64,000 nt of DNA from Desulfobacula sp. (lineage in GTDB: Bacteria; Desulfobacterota; Desulfobacteria; Desulfobacterales; Desulfobacteraceae), in assembly GCF_030145145.1 (NCBI RefSeq), contig NZ_JAQYWD010000037.1:1-64000 (forward strand), read 5' to 3'. Shown here piece by piece: positions 51,000 to 60,690 of the stretch (its first letter is position 1; the number at the start of each line of letters is the position of its first letter). A program made the translations under genes and the position numbers. The notes beneath the pieces were generated by a model that was not told where the DNA came from, made no database searches, and saw only the letters and a list, made by a program, of their open reading frames with translations.

Positions 51000-52565
51000 A
51001 TGTCAAAAGTTAAATCATTTCAGTTGATGATTTTTGTGATGATTGTCTTATCCGTTATGCTGCCCTTCCTAGGGCAAACCAGTACTGAAAAAAGCGATAA
51101 TGATCAAAGTCCGGATCGAATCACAATTGAGCTTGGGGCTGAATTAAGCAAAAATGAAATGCCGGGTGTTGGCTTTCTGCATGACCGTCACACCCAGGCA
51201 CTGGAGGACAAATGCACTGCCTGTCACAGTGAAAAAGATACGGTTGTTATCTTTAAATTCAAACGGACCAGTGAACCAGCATCCATGGAGTTGTATCATG
51301 ACCAGTGTATTGCCTGTCATATAGAAAAAAAAGCCGCCAATGAAATGGCCGGTCCGGTTACGGATGAATGCCGATCTTGTCATGTTGCCGGAGAACCTAA
51401 GGAATCTTCCTGGGAAAAAATCAATTTTGACAAATCACTGCATTTTATCCATGCGAGCGCGGAACCGATTAAGGCCATGGACCCATCCGATCAAGATAAT
51501 TGCAGCCGCTGCCATCATCAGTATAATGAAAAAACCAAAGAGACCTTTTACGTCAAAGGCGAGGAATCCTCTTGTTTTTACTGTCATAAATCCGTGAAAC
51601 AGGACGACATAAGGTCCATTCGGGAAGCATCCCATGACGCGTGTGTGACATGCCATCAGACCTTTAAAACGAAAAATATTGCTGCGGGACCTGTCAGCTG
51701 TGAGGGCTGCCACGACAAAGAAAAACAGCAACAGATAAAAAAGGTGACCGATATCCCCCGGCTCAAACGAAATCAGCCGGATGTGGTTGCCATTACCGGA
51801 TGGAAGACCGGCAGCAAGATCCAGAACACTTATATGAATGCGGTTGCCTTTGATCATAAATCCCATGAAACAACTGCCCAGAGCTGTAAGGTATGTCATC
51901 ATGAGACATTGAAAAGCTGTAATACGTGTCACGGGGCAGAAGGGGGAGACGTCCAGGGCGGATTTATCAGTCTTGGTCAGGCCATGCACAACCAGGACAG
52001 CACGAGGAGCTGTATGGGCTGTCACAAAGATATTAAAAAGAGTGCTGATTGTGCCGGTTGTCATACGTTGATGCCCACCGCCGCAAACAATTCAGAATCC
52101 TGTAAAACCTGCCACAGCGTTCAGCCATCACAACTGGCATCAGGGGAACCCGCCCAGGTTGTAAAAAAGGCATTAACAGACCTTTTATCTCAATACACGC
52201 CTGTTCAGGAAAAGAAAATTCCTGAAACCGTCGTCATTGATGGGTTGGCAAATGAGTATAAACCCAGTCAGTTCCCCCATGGAAAAGTGTTTCAGGCCAT
52301 TGCCCAGCGGGTTGAGAAAAGTGATATGGCAAAGGCCTTTCACACGGACCAAGCCGGACTGTGCATGGGCTGTCATCACAATAGTCCCAAGACACTTGAG
52401 CCTCCCAAGTGCGCCTCCTGCCACAGTAAAACCGGCCCGGCCCCGGATGGCAGACCGGGATTAAAGGGCGCATATCATGGCCAGTGCATTACCTGTCACC
52501 AGAAAATGGATGTTAAATCGGTGGCAGCCACAGACTGCGCAAAATGTCATGAAGAAAAGAAATGA
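51000..52565 (+). CDS. hmcA: HmcA-type 16-haem cytochrome c
   Basis: 521 residues with a signal peptide (1-29). Sixteen CxxCH motifs are present, the number known for HmcA of Desulfovibrio vulgaris (for example CTACH, CRSCH, CFYCH, CEGCH, CAGCH, CAKCH). It is a periplasmic electron carrier that takes electrons from hydrogenase or type I cytochrome c3 and passes them to the membrane Hmc complex. First gene of the hmc operon. Confidence 0.93.
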   Translation: MSKVKSFQLMIFVMIVLSVMLPFLGQTSTEKSDNDQSPDRITIELGAELSKNEMPGVGFLHDRHTQALEDKCTACHSEKDTVVIFKFKRTSEPASMELYHDQCIACHIEKKAANEMAGPVTDECRSCHVAGEPKESSWEKINFDKSLHFIHASAEPIKAMDPSDQDNCSRCHHQYNEKTKETFYVKGEESSCFYCHKSVKQDDIRSIREASHDACVTCHQTFKTKNIAAGPVSCEGCHDKEKQQQIKKVTDIPRLKRNQPDVVAITGWKTGSKIQNTYMNAVAFDHKSHETTAQSCKVCHHETLKSCNTCHGAEGGDVQGGFISLGQAMHNQDSTRSCMGCHKDIKKSADCAGCHTLMPTAANNSESCKTCHSVQPSQLASGEPAQVVKKALTDLLSQYTPVQEKKIPETVVIDGLANEYKPSQFPHGKVFQAIAQRVEKSDMAKAFHTDQAGLCMGCHHNSPKTLEPPKCASCHSKTGPAPDGRPGLKGAYHGQCITCHQKMDVKSVAATDCAKCHEEKK

Positions 52566-52599
52566 AAATTTCAAAGGATATAAATAAAAGGGTATAATT

Positions 52600-53727
52600 A
52601 TGGCTATTTCTCGTAGAAAGTTTTTGGGCTCCCTTGGGGCGGCCATCGGCGCCACGACCTCTGGTGTTCTGACAAAAGCTTATGGTGCCGCAAACAAAGA
52701 GTTTAAGGGATATCCGGGAAGTTCTGGCGTTCTGCATGACATCACCTTGTGTATCGGGTGCAGAAAATGCGAACAGGCCTGTAACAAGGTAAATGATTTG
52801 CCGCAACCTGAAAAACCGTTTGACGATCTAACGGTTCTCCAACAAAAAAGGCGCACCCAGGCGGATGAATATACGGTTGTCAATCAGTTTGGACCCCAGG
52901 GAAGCGTTTTTGTAAAAAAACAGTGCAATCATTGCCTTGAACCGGCATGTGCCTCGGCCTGTTTTGTTAAAGCGTTCAAGAAAACACCTGCCGGACCGGT
53001 TGTATATGATGCTGATTTGTGTGTGGGATGCCGGTACTGCATGGTGGCATGTTCCTTTGAGGTGCCTGCCTATGAGTATGATAAAGTTCTCACTCCCCGG
53101 GTGACCAAATGTACCATGTGTGCCCCCCGTTTAGCAGAAGGAAAGCTTCCGGGGTGTGTGGAAGCCTGTCCCAGGGAAGCTTTGATTTTTGGAGAAAGGG
53201 ACATGCTTTTAAAAATTGCGAAATCCAGGATACAGAAGCACCCTGACCACTATGTGGATCATGTGTACGGTGAACATGAAATGGGGGGGACCAGCTGGCT
53301 TTATCTGTCCGGACAGCCATTTGAAAGCATCGGCATGAGAGAAGATCTGGGAACCGCATCTGCACCGGAACTCACCTCTGGTGCGCTTTCAACGGTTCCC
53401 ATCATTGTCGGGCTCTGGCCGGTTTTACTCACCGGCGTATATGCCATTTCCAAGAGAAAAGATAAGATTGCCAAAGAAGAACAAGATCAGGCATTGCACA
53501 CAGCAAGCGTTCAGGCAACTGAAGAGATGAATCAGAAGATAGAGGCGCTTCGGGAGAAAATGGTCAAAGAAAAAACAGCGGCCATTAATTTTGAAGTCAA
53601 AAAAGCGCTTGAAGAAGCCGCCAAAGAAAAAGAGGCTGAAAAGCAGATTGAAATTCACGAAGAAAAGGATTCAACATCCACTGGCGAGCTTGAAGATTCT
53701 CAAGAAAATGGCAAACAGGAGGAATAA
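52600..53727 (+). CDS. hmcB: HmcB-type periplasmic iron-sulfur protein with long C-terminal tail
   Basis: 375 residues. Tat signal [15 protein letters not shown] (4-18); four [4Fe-4S] cysteine groups from C51-C54-C57-C61 to [24 protein letters not shown] single TM helix (about 270-288, [18 protein letters not shown]) is followed by about 85 mostly charged residues of coiled coil (AKEEQDQ...[11 protein letters not shown]), predicted on the cytoplasmic side. It transfers electrons from HmcA to HmcC. The tail could contact cytoplasmic HmcF. Confidence 0.9.
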   Translation: MAISRRKFLGSLGAAIGATTSGVLTKAYGAANKEFKGYPGSSGVLHDITLCIGCRKCEQACNKVNDLPQPEKPFDDLTVLQQKRRTQADEYTVVNQFGPQGSVFVKKQCNHCLEPACASACFVKAFKKTPAGPVVYDADLCVGCRYCMVACSFEVPAYEYDKVLTPRVTKCTMCAPRLAEGKLPGCVEACPREALIFGERDMLLKIAKSRIQKHPDHYVDHVYGEHEMGGTSWLYLSGQPFESIGMREDLGTASAPELTSGALSTVPIIVGLWPVLLTGVYAISKRKDKIAKEEQDQALHTASVQATEEMNQKIEALREKMVKEKTAAINFEVKKALEEAAKEKEAEKQIEIHEEKDSTSTGELEDSQENGKQEE

Positions 53728-54897
53728 ATGGATTCAGATAACAGGATTCCTGAAAATAAAAAATTAACGACATTTAATGTGGTAACAGGCATCATCCTTG
53801 CCGGAGGCGTTGTTTTAACCATTCTCAGGTTCACCATGGGCCTGGGTACGGTCACCAACCTTGATAACAATAATCCCTGGGGGATATGGATCGGGTTTGA
53901 CCTGCTGTGTGGTGTTGCCCTGGCAGCCGGCGGTTATGTCACATCAGCGACCTGCTATATTTTTGGCCTGAAACGATTTCATTCCGCTGTTCGACCGGCT
54001 ATTCTTACGGCTTTTTTAGGGTATGCACTGGTGGTTCTGGCCCTTCACTATGATGTGGGCCGCCCCTGGAGACTACCGTATCCGGTATTTTATTCTCCGG
54101 GAACATCGTCCCTCTTGTATGAGGTGGGACTTTGTGTGTTTCTCTATCTGACGGTATTGTTCATTGAATACAGTCCGGCTGCCATGGAATGGCTGGGGTT
54201 TAAAAAGTTACGCAACGTGGTGGTCAAGCTAACCTTGCTGTTGACGATTTTCGGTGTGGTCCTGTCAACGCTCCATCAGTCGTCTCTGGGGGCGCTGTTC
54301 CTGATTGTACCATCAAAACTTCATCCCCTGTGGTATTCATCCTATCTGCCGGTATACTTTTTCATTTCCAGTATGTTTGCCGGCATGTCCATGGTTATTT
54401 TTGAAGGCAGTCTGGCCCATCGACACCTTAAAGATAAAATGGATGAAACCCATTTAAGGGAAAATACCGGGGTTGTCCTGGGGTTTGGTAAGGCCGCATC
54501 ATTTATAATGATGGGGTATGTCGGTATTAAAATAATCGGCCTCTCCATAGACAACAACTGGCATTATCTCACCACTGGCTGGGGGCTCTGGTATCTTTTA
54601 GAACTCATTGGGTTTGTCCTTTTTCCTGGGATTCTGTACGCGGTGGGTTCAAGGGAAAAGAACCTTACCCTGATCCGGGTGGCATCCCTGTGGACGGTTC
54701 TGGGAATCGTACTGAACCGGCTCAATATTTCCGTTGTTGCCTTTAACTGGCACCTGCCTTCGGCCCAGCGATATTGTCCCAGTTTTATGGAGATTGCCAC
54801 ATCCGTTTTTATTGTCACCTTGGGAATTGTGATTTACCGGTTTATTGCAACCCGGATGCCCATTCTGCATGAGCACCCGGATTACAGGGCCCATTAG
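53728..54897 (+). CDS. hmcC: HmcC-type NrfD/PsrC integral membrane subunit
   Basis: 389 residues, starting directly after the hmcB stop with AGGAGG before the ATG. About ten TM helices; NrfD-family segments such as PWGIWIGFDLLCGVALAAGG and LHQSSLGALFLI. It probably holds the quinone site and carries charge across the membrane. Confidence 0.92.
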   Translation: MDSDNRIPENKKLTTFNVVTGIILAGGVVLTILRFTMGLGTVTNLDNNNPWGIWIGFDLLCGVALAAGGYVTSATCYIFGLKRFHSAVRPAILTAFLGYALVVLALHYDVGRPWRLPYPVFYSPGTSSLLYEVGLCVFLYLTVLFIEYSPAAMEWLGFKKLRNVVVKLTLLLTIFGVVLSTLHQSSLGALFLIVPSKLHPLWYSSYLPVYFFISSMFAGMSMVIFEGSLAHRHLKDKMDETHLRENTGVVLGFGKAASFIMMGYVGIKIIGLSIDNNWHYLTTGWGLWYLLELIGFVLFPGILYAVGSREKNLTLIRVASLWTVLGIVLNRLNISVVAFNWHLPSAQRYCPSFMEIATSVFIVTLGIVIYRFIATRMPILHEHPDYRAH

Positions 54898-54916
54898 ACG
54901 TTTAAAGGAGGATATC

Positions 54917-55048
54917 TTGGAAAACACTATTTTTACACTTCAGGATTTTATGACGTGTACCAAAGGCCTGACATATATCATCATGGGGGGCATCCTGGTT
55001 TTTATGCCGCTTTTCTGGAAATTTTTAACGGACAGAGAAGATGATTAA
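54917..55048 (+). CDS. hmcD: HmcD-type small membrane subunit, TTG start
   Basis: 43 residues: AAGGAGG stands five bases before a TTG at 54917, and no ATG fits. A single TM helix (about 17-36, LTYIIMGGILVFMPLFWKF) follows a short amphipathic start. Position and size match HmcD. Longer frames starting inside hmcC are not credible. Confidence 0.7.
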   Translation: MENTIFTLQDFMTCTKGLTYIIMGGILVFMPLFWKFLTDREDD

Positions 55049-55077
55049 AATCTATATATTATATGGAGGATTAAACA

Positions 55078-55755
55078 ATGCATGATCTGTTAACAGGCGT
55101 ATTCTTCTGGATTGCTCTGGGGGTCTGTTTGATTGGAATGCTTGCACGATTTATCATGTATTTCAGAGGCCTGAGCTGGCAGTTGGACCGAGTGGCGTAT
55201 ACCTCACATCCCGCGGCAGGGGTTAAAGGGGCTGTCCGGTCCATTTACAAATGGTTGATCCCTTTTGGAACCTATGGCTGGCGAACCCAGCCGTTTATTG
55301 CGGTGGCCTTCTTTGGATTCCATATCGGTGCGGTACTGCTGCCATTTTTTCTGCTGGGACACACCCTGTTCCTCAAGGAAAAACTGGGGATTTCGTTTAT
55401 TTCCTTAAACGCAACCGTTGCCGACGGTTTAGCCTGGGCTGCAGTGATCAGTGCATTTTTTCTTGTATTAAGACGTCTGGTCCTGCCTGAAGTCAGGATA
55501 ATGACCACGCTGCAGGATTATTTTATTTTACTGATATCCATTGCTCCCTTTGCTACAGGTCTTCTGGCCCGATATGAAATTGGAAATTATTCATTCTGGC
55601 TGAACATGCATATTTTTTGCGGGGAGCTCCTTTTGATTGCCATACCCTTTACCAAGCTGTCCCATGTGTTCTTGTTTTTTGCATCCCGTGCCCAGCTTGG
55701 AATGGATTTTGGAATTAAAAGGGGGGGAATGAAAGGGACAAAAATGGCTTGGTAA
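55078..55755 (+). CDS. hmcE: HmcE-type cytochrome b (NarI-like) subunit
   Basis: 225 residues; GGAGG eight bases before the ATG. Five TM helices; candidate haem b histidines in FFGFHIGAVLLPFFLLGH and LNMHIFCGELL...TKLSHVF. It resembles nitrate-reductase gamma chains and links the quinone pool to HmcF. Confidence 0.9.
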   Translation: MHDLLTGVFFWIALGVCLIGMLARFIMYFRGLSWQLDRVAYTSHPAAGVKGAVRSIYKWLIPFGTYGWRTQPFIAVAFFGFHIGAVLLPFFLLGHTLFLKEKLGISFISLNATVADGLAWAAVISAFFLVLRRLVLPEVRIMTTLQDYFILLISIAPFATGLLARYEIGNYSFWLNMHIFCGELLLIAIPFTKLSHVFLFFASRAQLGMDFGIKRGGMKGTKMAW

Positions 55756-55794
55756 GACACCCCATTTGCCTAAGCGATAAGGAGATATAGATCC

Positions 55795-57183
55795 ATGCCG
55801 GAAGGAAAATTTTGCAATAAGAAACCTGTTGATACCGCAGAAGGTATTACGCAGCTGCTGTCTGATACCAGTGGGAATACCTATTACAAGGAAATGAAGG
55901 AACTTACGGTTGATAGTGACCTTTTATGGAAAACGATACAGAATACCTGTAAATCCCGCATACGAACCTGGCTTGAAATCTGTGCCCATTGCGGAATGTG
56001 CGCAGAATCCTGTTTTTTATACCAGGTAAATGGCCGGGATCCAAAGCAGGTGCCCGCCTATAAGATTCAGTCCACTCTGGGCAAAATCATACAAAAAAAG
56101 GGAAAAGTGGATAATGCATTCATGCGGCATGCCATGGAGGTTGCCTGGTCACAATGCACCTGTTGCAACCGGTGCGGCATGTATTGTCCCCATGGGATTG
56201 ATACCGGTATTATGTTCGGATATCTTCGCGGGTTGTTGTACCAGCAGGGGTTTGTGCCCTGGGAGCTGAAAATCGGTGCGGGTATGCACCGGGTTTACAA
56301 TGCCCAGATGGATGTCACCGATGCAGACTTTGTGGACACCTTTGAATGGATGGTGGAAGAGTATGAAGAGGACTATCCCGGGCTCACCGTACCCGTGGAT
56401 AAGGAAGGTGCGGATATCATGTACACGGTCAATGCAAGGGAAGTAAAGCACTACCCCGAAGACCTAGCAGAAGCGGCCGTGTTGTTTCATATGGCAGGTG
56501 AAAACTGGACAGTTCCTTCTAAAGGATGGGAGGAGACAAGTCTTGCCATGTTTGCAGGAGACTGGGCTGCCTGTAAAATACAGGTGGAGTCCGTGTATGC
56601 TGCCATGGAAAGACTAAAGCCCAAACGCATGATCGGAACCGAATGCGGTCATGCCCACAGGGCAACCGTTATTGAGGGCCCCTATTGGGCAGGCCGCAAG
56701 GATGGGTTGCCGCCGGTGGAGTCCATTCATTATGTTGAATGGCTGGCTGAAGCCCTTAATACAGGAAAACTTAAAATTGATCCTTCTAAACGGATCAAAG
56801 AGCTTGTGACGCTTCAGGATTCCTGCAATTACATCAGGAATCAAGGCCTTAAGCAAGCCACCCGGGATATTATGAAGCATATTGTTGAACCCGGGTATTT
56901 TGTGGAAATGTCCCCCAACAAAGAGCACAATTACTGCTGCGGCGGCGGCGGGGGGTTCAATGGGATTGGCTTGTACAGAAAACAGAGAAACATTGCTTTG
57001 ATTAAAAAACGGGACCAGATCCTTGCAACCGGGGCAAAGTTAGTGTTAGCCCCCTGTCATAATTGCTGGGATGCCATACGGGACCTTGAAGAAGAATATG
57101 ACATCGGTATCCGGTGGTCCTTTTTAAAACCGGTTATCATTAAAATGTTGGATATTCCGGATCATTTAAAACCAGAAGAATAG
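55795..57183 (+). CDS. hmcF: HmcF-type HdrD-like iron-sulfur protein
   Basis: 462 residues; AAGGAG upstream. Two [4Fe-4S] motifs: C63-C66-C69-C73 and C121-C124-C127-C131. The C-terminal half has a CCG-type domain ([18 protein letters not shown]) as in HdrD. Cytoplasmic; probably reduces a disulfide-type acceptor or the DsrC pathway. Completes the hmc operon. Confidence 0.92.
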   Translation: MPEGKFCNKKPVDTAEGITQLLSDTSGNTYYKEMKELTVDSDLLWKTIQNTCKSRIRTWLEICAHCGMCAESCFLYQVNGRDPKQVPAYKIQSTLGKIIQKKGKVDNAFMRHAMEVAWSQCTCCNRCGMYCPHGIDTGIMFGYLRGLLYQQGFVPWELKIGAGMHRVYNAQMDVTDADFVDTFEWMVEEYEEDYPGLTVPVDKEGADIMYTVNAREVKHYPEDLAEAAVLFHMAGENWTVPSKGWEETSLAMFAGDWAACKIQVESVYAAMERLKPKRMIGTECGHAHRATVIEGPYWAGRKDGLPPVESIHYVEWLAEALNTGKLKIDPSKRIKELVTLQDSCNYIRNQGLKQATRDIMKHIVEPGYFVEMSPNKEHNYCCGGGGGFNGIGLYRKQRNIALIKKRDQILATGAKLVLAPCHNCWDAIRDLEEEYDIGIRWSFLKPVIIKMLDIPDHLKPEE

Positions 57184-57221
57184 GGCCTTTTGATCATTTA
57201 ATCAAATGAGAGGGGTTTGAT

Positions 57222-58121
57222 ATGTTTAAAAAAATTTTATTTGCAACATCTGCCACTGCGGCAAGTGATCATGCCGCAAGAGTGGCCTTTAACATTGCCA
57301 GGAGTTACCAGTCTGCCTTGAACATTTTTCATGTTCTGGGGGTTCCCTCAAGGGGGTACAGCCAAGTCGTCGTGGACGTGAAGACCAAAGAACGCGTAGA
57401 TGTTGATGAAGACTATTTGGCCTGGGTCAATGAAGACATTAAAACGTATTATGCCAAATACCTGGATGAGCGTCTTCATTACACCATAGATGTTGCCGTT
57501 GGGCTGCCGGCCAGAGAGATATTAAGGCAGGCAAAAAAGCTGACACCGGATTTGATCGTCATTGGTGGCAGCACCGGGGATGAGGATGAGACGGTTTATA
57601 AAAAAAGTTCAGCAGGCACCACCCTTCAGAAGGTTGCCAAAGCGTCCCATTGTCCTGTCCTGGTGGTGAACAGACCGGCGGCCTCGTTTTGGGGGGGGCT
57701 GTCAAATATTGTCTTTGGTACGGATTTCTCAAAAACGTCAGAAAAAGCGTTTGATTTTGCAATGAAGGTGGCCAAAGCCCTTGATTGTGAGATGCATGTG
57801 TTTCATGCCCTGGATATTTCCCCTCTCCACGGTGGTAGAATGCTGAGTCAGGATGAAATTGAGCAGCAGATAAGAGAAGCCACACGCAAGATTCGGGCAT
57901 TGTATGGGGCCCGGTTAAAAGAGTTGAGCCATTACTCCATGGATGTCTGGGAAGGCATTCCCTATGTGGAGATTGTAAAATATGCCAGGGACAAACATGC
58001 AGACCTGCTCATTATGGCGCATCATTCACGAAAATTGCCGTCTCAGGATATACGCATGGGCGGAAATGTCGAACAGGTTATTGTCAGAGCGGGTTGTCCT
58101 GTCATAAGCATAAACAAATAA
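57222..58121 (+). CDS. Tandem universal stress protein (UspA)
   Basis: 299 residues with two Usp domains. The first contains ILFATSATAASDHAAR and ends VIGGSTGDED...SSAGTTLQKVAKASHCPVLVV; the second begins IVFGTDFSKTSEKAF and ends MGGNVEQVIVRAGCPVISI. ATP-binding G-x2-G-x9-G(S/T) is seen in both, with changes. It follows hmcF by 38 bases, so it is likely co-transcribed. Confidence 0.9.
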   Translation: MFKKILFATSATAASDHAARVAFNIARSYQSALNIFHVLGVPSRGYSQVVVDVKTKERVDVDEDYLAWVNEDIKTYYAKYLDERLHYTIDVAVGLPAREILRQAKKLTPDLIVIGGSTGDEDETVYKKSSAGTTLQKVAKASHCPVLVVNRPAASFWGGLSNIVFGTDFSKTSEKAFDFAMKVAKALDCEMHVFHALDISPLHGGRMLSQDEIEQQIREATRKIRALYGARLKELSHYSMDVWEGIPYVEIVKYARDKHADLLIMAHHSRKLPSQDIRMGGNVEQVIVRAGCPVISINK

Positions 58122-58136
58122 GTATCAGGGGGTATG

Positions 58137-58490
58137 ATGAAAAAGAAAATTCTGGTGATTGATGACGATTTGAATGTTAGAGATTATCTGGTTTCCCTGT
58201 TTAAAGATAATGGGTATGACGTTAGTATCGCCGGGGATGTAAAAGAAGGATTGACCGTGGCAAAGAAAAATATACCGGATCTGATTACATTGGACATTGA
58301 AATGCCGGGAGAATGGGGTCCCAGATTTTACCGACAGCTGGCACAAGACCCTGAGCTGAAAAATATTCCCGTTATTGTTATCAGCGGTCTTTCAGGTCAC
58401 CAATATGCTGTTGTCAAAGCCGTGGCATCCCTTTCAAAACCGTTTGACCGCGAGGAACTATTGAAAATTGTAAATGATACACTCAATTAA
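58137..58490 (+). CDS. Single-domain response regulator (Rrf1-like)
   Basis: 117 residues from the ATG at 58137; the ATG three bases earlier is too near GGGGG. Acid pocket VIDDD, phosphorylated Asp in ITLDIEMPG, Thr/Ser in VISGLS and Lys in SLSKPFD are intact. A receiver of this kind, rrf1, sits in the hmc operon of D. vulgaris. No output domain. Confidence 0.88.
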   Translation: MKKKILVIDDDLNVRDYLVSLFKDNGYDVSIAGDVKEGLTVAKKNIPDLITLDIEMPGEWGPRFYRQLAQDPELKNIPVIVISGLSGHQYAVVKAVASLSKPFDREELLKIVNDTLN

Positions 58491-58511
58491 TGTGACTATT
58501 TTTAACGGATT

Positions 58512-60005
58512 ATGACAAAGCAGATATTAATTATTGATAGTGATAATGAACATGCCGGGGCGTTGAAAACCTATATCGAGCACCAATTGTATGATGTCAC
58601 CATTGCCACCACTTTTGAAGAGGTGAGAATTCAGGTGGATAATAATACCTGGGATATTATCCTTGCCAATCCTTTTATCAGTGATGATATCGCATCATAT
58701 CTTCTGGCGTTGAAAAATGGGTGCCCCCTTGTTCAAATCCTTATCCTTGCACCAAAGGATAAACTTGATACGGCCATGGATTTTTTTGAATCCAACGTCA
58801 TCCATTATCTTGAGATACCCATCAATAGCAAAGCCCTTGACCTGGCACTGGTTGCCGCCCGGGAGAATATTTCACTGAATATGAAGATGGCCAGCTACAC
58901 GAAAAGTATTGCCGATCTTCATCATGCCCAGGATTTTTTAAACCAGCTGTTTGAAGCCGTTCCCTGCTATATTTCAGTTCAGGATAAAAATCTAAGGGTC
59001 ACTGCCGCCAATAAAAAACTCAAGCAGCATTTCGGCAGTCAGATCGGTGGATTTTGTTATGAAATATATAAGCATAGAACCTCACCCTGCACTGAATGTC
59101 CGGTTGTGGAAACCTTCCGGGATGGTAAATCCCATAGTACAGAAGAAGTGGTTACCTCAAAATTTGGCAAACAGTATAACGTCTTGACCCAGACGGCGCC
59201 CCTGAGAAATGAAAAAGGTGAGATTACCCAGGTGATTGAAATGTCGACCAATATCACCCAGATCCGGCAGCTGCAGAATCACCTCATTTCCCTGGGATTA
59301 ATGCTGGGGTCCATGTCCCATGGGGTGAAGGGCATGCTGACGGCTCTGGATGGCGGCATTTACCAGCTTGAAACCGGTCTCAGCCATAAGGATGATGAAC
59401 GGGTTTCCAAGGCATTTGGTCAGATTACACAAATGGCGGATAAAATAAAGAAAATGGTGCTGGAGATTTTATATTATGCCAAAGCAAGGGAACTTCAATA
59501 TGATGAGATGGATGTTGCGGTCCTTATCCAAAATGCTGCTGACACTGTGAGGCCGATGGCTGAAAAGTATGCTGTCACGTTTGATGTTTCTATTTCTGAA
59601 AACCTGGGGAAAATTGAAGTTGATTCCAAATGGATGGAGGCAGCCCTTGTTAATTTTCTTGAAAATGCTGTTGATGCATGTGTGTTTGACAGGGATAAAA
59701 CAGATCATTGTGTACAATTCGCGGTTGGCAAGAGATCTGAAGAGTCCATTTTTTTGACGATTTCAGACAATGGTGTCGGGATGGACACGGAAACAAAGAA
59801 CAAGATGTTTACCTTATTTTTTACGTCCAAGGGATCCCAGGGCACGGGGCTCGGGCTGTTTATCGCGCATCGGGTAATTCGATATCATGGTGGAACGGTT
59901 GAGGTTGAATCTGAACAGGGAAAGGGTAGTAAATTCAGTATCTGCCTGCCTTTTCGAAAGCCGGACAGTGCAAAAAATGTTGAATTTCCCAGAACGATTC
60001 GCTAG
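58512..60005 (+). CDS. PAS histidine kinase with degenerate N-terminal receiver
   Basis: 497 residues. Residues 1-120 are receiver-like (LIIDSDNEHAG), but the phosphorylation Asp position reads IILANPF, Asn instead of Asp. A PAS domain (about 140-255) contains CYEIYKHRTSPCTECPV, a cysteine cluster that could sense redox. Phosphoacceptor His is in GSMSHGVKGML (about 275). ATPase: NFLENAVDA, DNGVGMD, GSQGTGLGLF. Likely partner of the neighbouring receiver. Confidence 0.9.
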   Translation: MTKQILIIDSDNEHAGALKTYIEHQLYDVTIATTFEEVRIQVDNNTWDIILANPFISDDIASYLLALKNGCPLVQILILAPKDKLDTAMDFFESNVIHYLEIPINSKALDLALVAARENISLNMKMASYTKSIADLHHAQDFLNQLFEAVPCYISVQDKNLRVTAANKKLKQHFGSQIGGFCYEIYKHRTSPCTECPVVETFRDGKSHSTEEVVTSKFGKQYNVLTQTAPLRNEKGEITQVIEMSTNITQIRQLQNHLISLGLMLGSMSHGVKGMLTALDGGIYQLETGLSHKDDERVSKAFGQITQMADKIKKMVLEILYYAKARELQYDEMDVAVLIQNAADTVRPMAEKYAVTFDVSISENLGKIEVDSKWMEAALVNFLENAVDACVFDRDKTDHCVQFAVGKRSEESIFLTISDNGVGMDTETKNKMFTLFFTSKGSQGTGLGLFIAHRVIRYHGGTVEVESEQGKGSKFSICLPFRKPDSAKNVEFPRTIR

Positions 60006-60130
60006 CATTGCCCTTTTTTAAATCTATCCCGCTGACAATGATTATTGAAATATAGCAAAAATTAAATCATATGATGGAAAATCATAAAAAAGGCGGTCCA
60101 ATTGAATGTGAAAATGGATTGGGAAAAGTT

Positions 60131-60568
60131 ATGCGACTGACAACGAAAAGCAGGTATGGAACGCGACTCATTCTTGATATTGCCATTTATGGCAAGGAGA
60201 AGCCCGTTCCATTGAGCGATGTTTCCAGCCGCCAGAACATTTCAGTAAAATATCTAGAGCAGTTGACCAGTAAACTCAAGAAAGCAGGGATTATAACAAG
60301 CCATCGCGGTCCCTTTGGCGGACACAGGCTGGCTAAACCCCCGGAAGATATATCCATTGGCAGCATTGTCAGAATTCTTGAAGAATCCACCGCCATTACC
60401 GATTGTGCAGAGCAGGGAAAAAAGGTTTGCGGAATCTGTAACAGAGCCGGAGAATGTTTGTCCCGGTGGATTTGGGTGGAGGCCAGTCGCGCGATGTTTG
60501 ATCGGCTGGATCAAATCACCATTTCAAGTCTTCTGGAGATCAAGAATAAAGAGCTCAAAAAAGAATAA
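60131..60568 (+). CDS. Rrf2-family transcriptional regulator
   Basis: 145 residues from the ATG at 60131 (typical start MRLTTKSRYGTRLILDIA); the frame from 60071 is longer but non-homologous. Winged HTH (VSVKYLEQLTSKLKKAGIITSHRGPFGGHRLAKP) and cysteines DCAEQGKKVCGICNRAGEC, which can hold an Fe-S cluster. rrf2 represses hmc in D. vulgaris; here it closes the region and may do the same in response to redox state. Confidence 0.92.
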   Translation: MRLTTKSRYGTRLILDIAIYGKEKPVPLSDVSSRQNISVKYLEQLTSKLKKAGIITSHRGPFGGHRLAKPPEDISIGSIVRILEESTAITDCAEQGKKVCGICNRAGECLSRWIWVEASRAMFDRLDQITISSLLEIKNKELKKE

Positions 60569-60690
60569 ACGTTTCATTTTTTCAATTCTTCACGGCAGTG
60601 TTTCCGTTTCCAAATATTTTCCTTTCTAACGTGTCGTGTTTTATCTTAACCCATGGTCCAGTTTTAGGGACCACTATATCGTTTGATATA

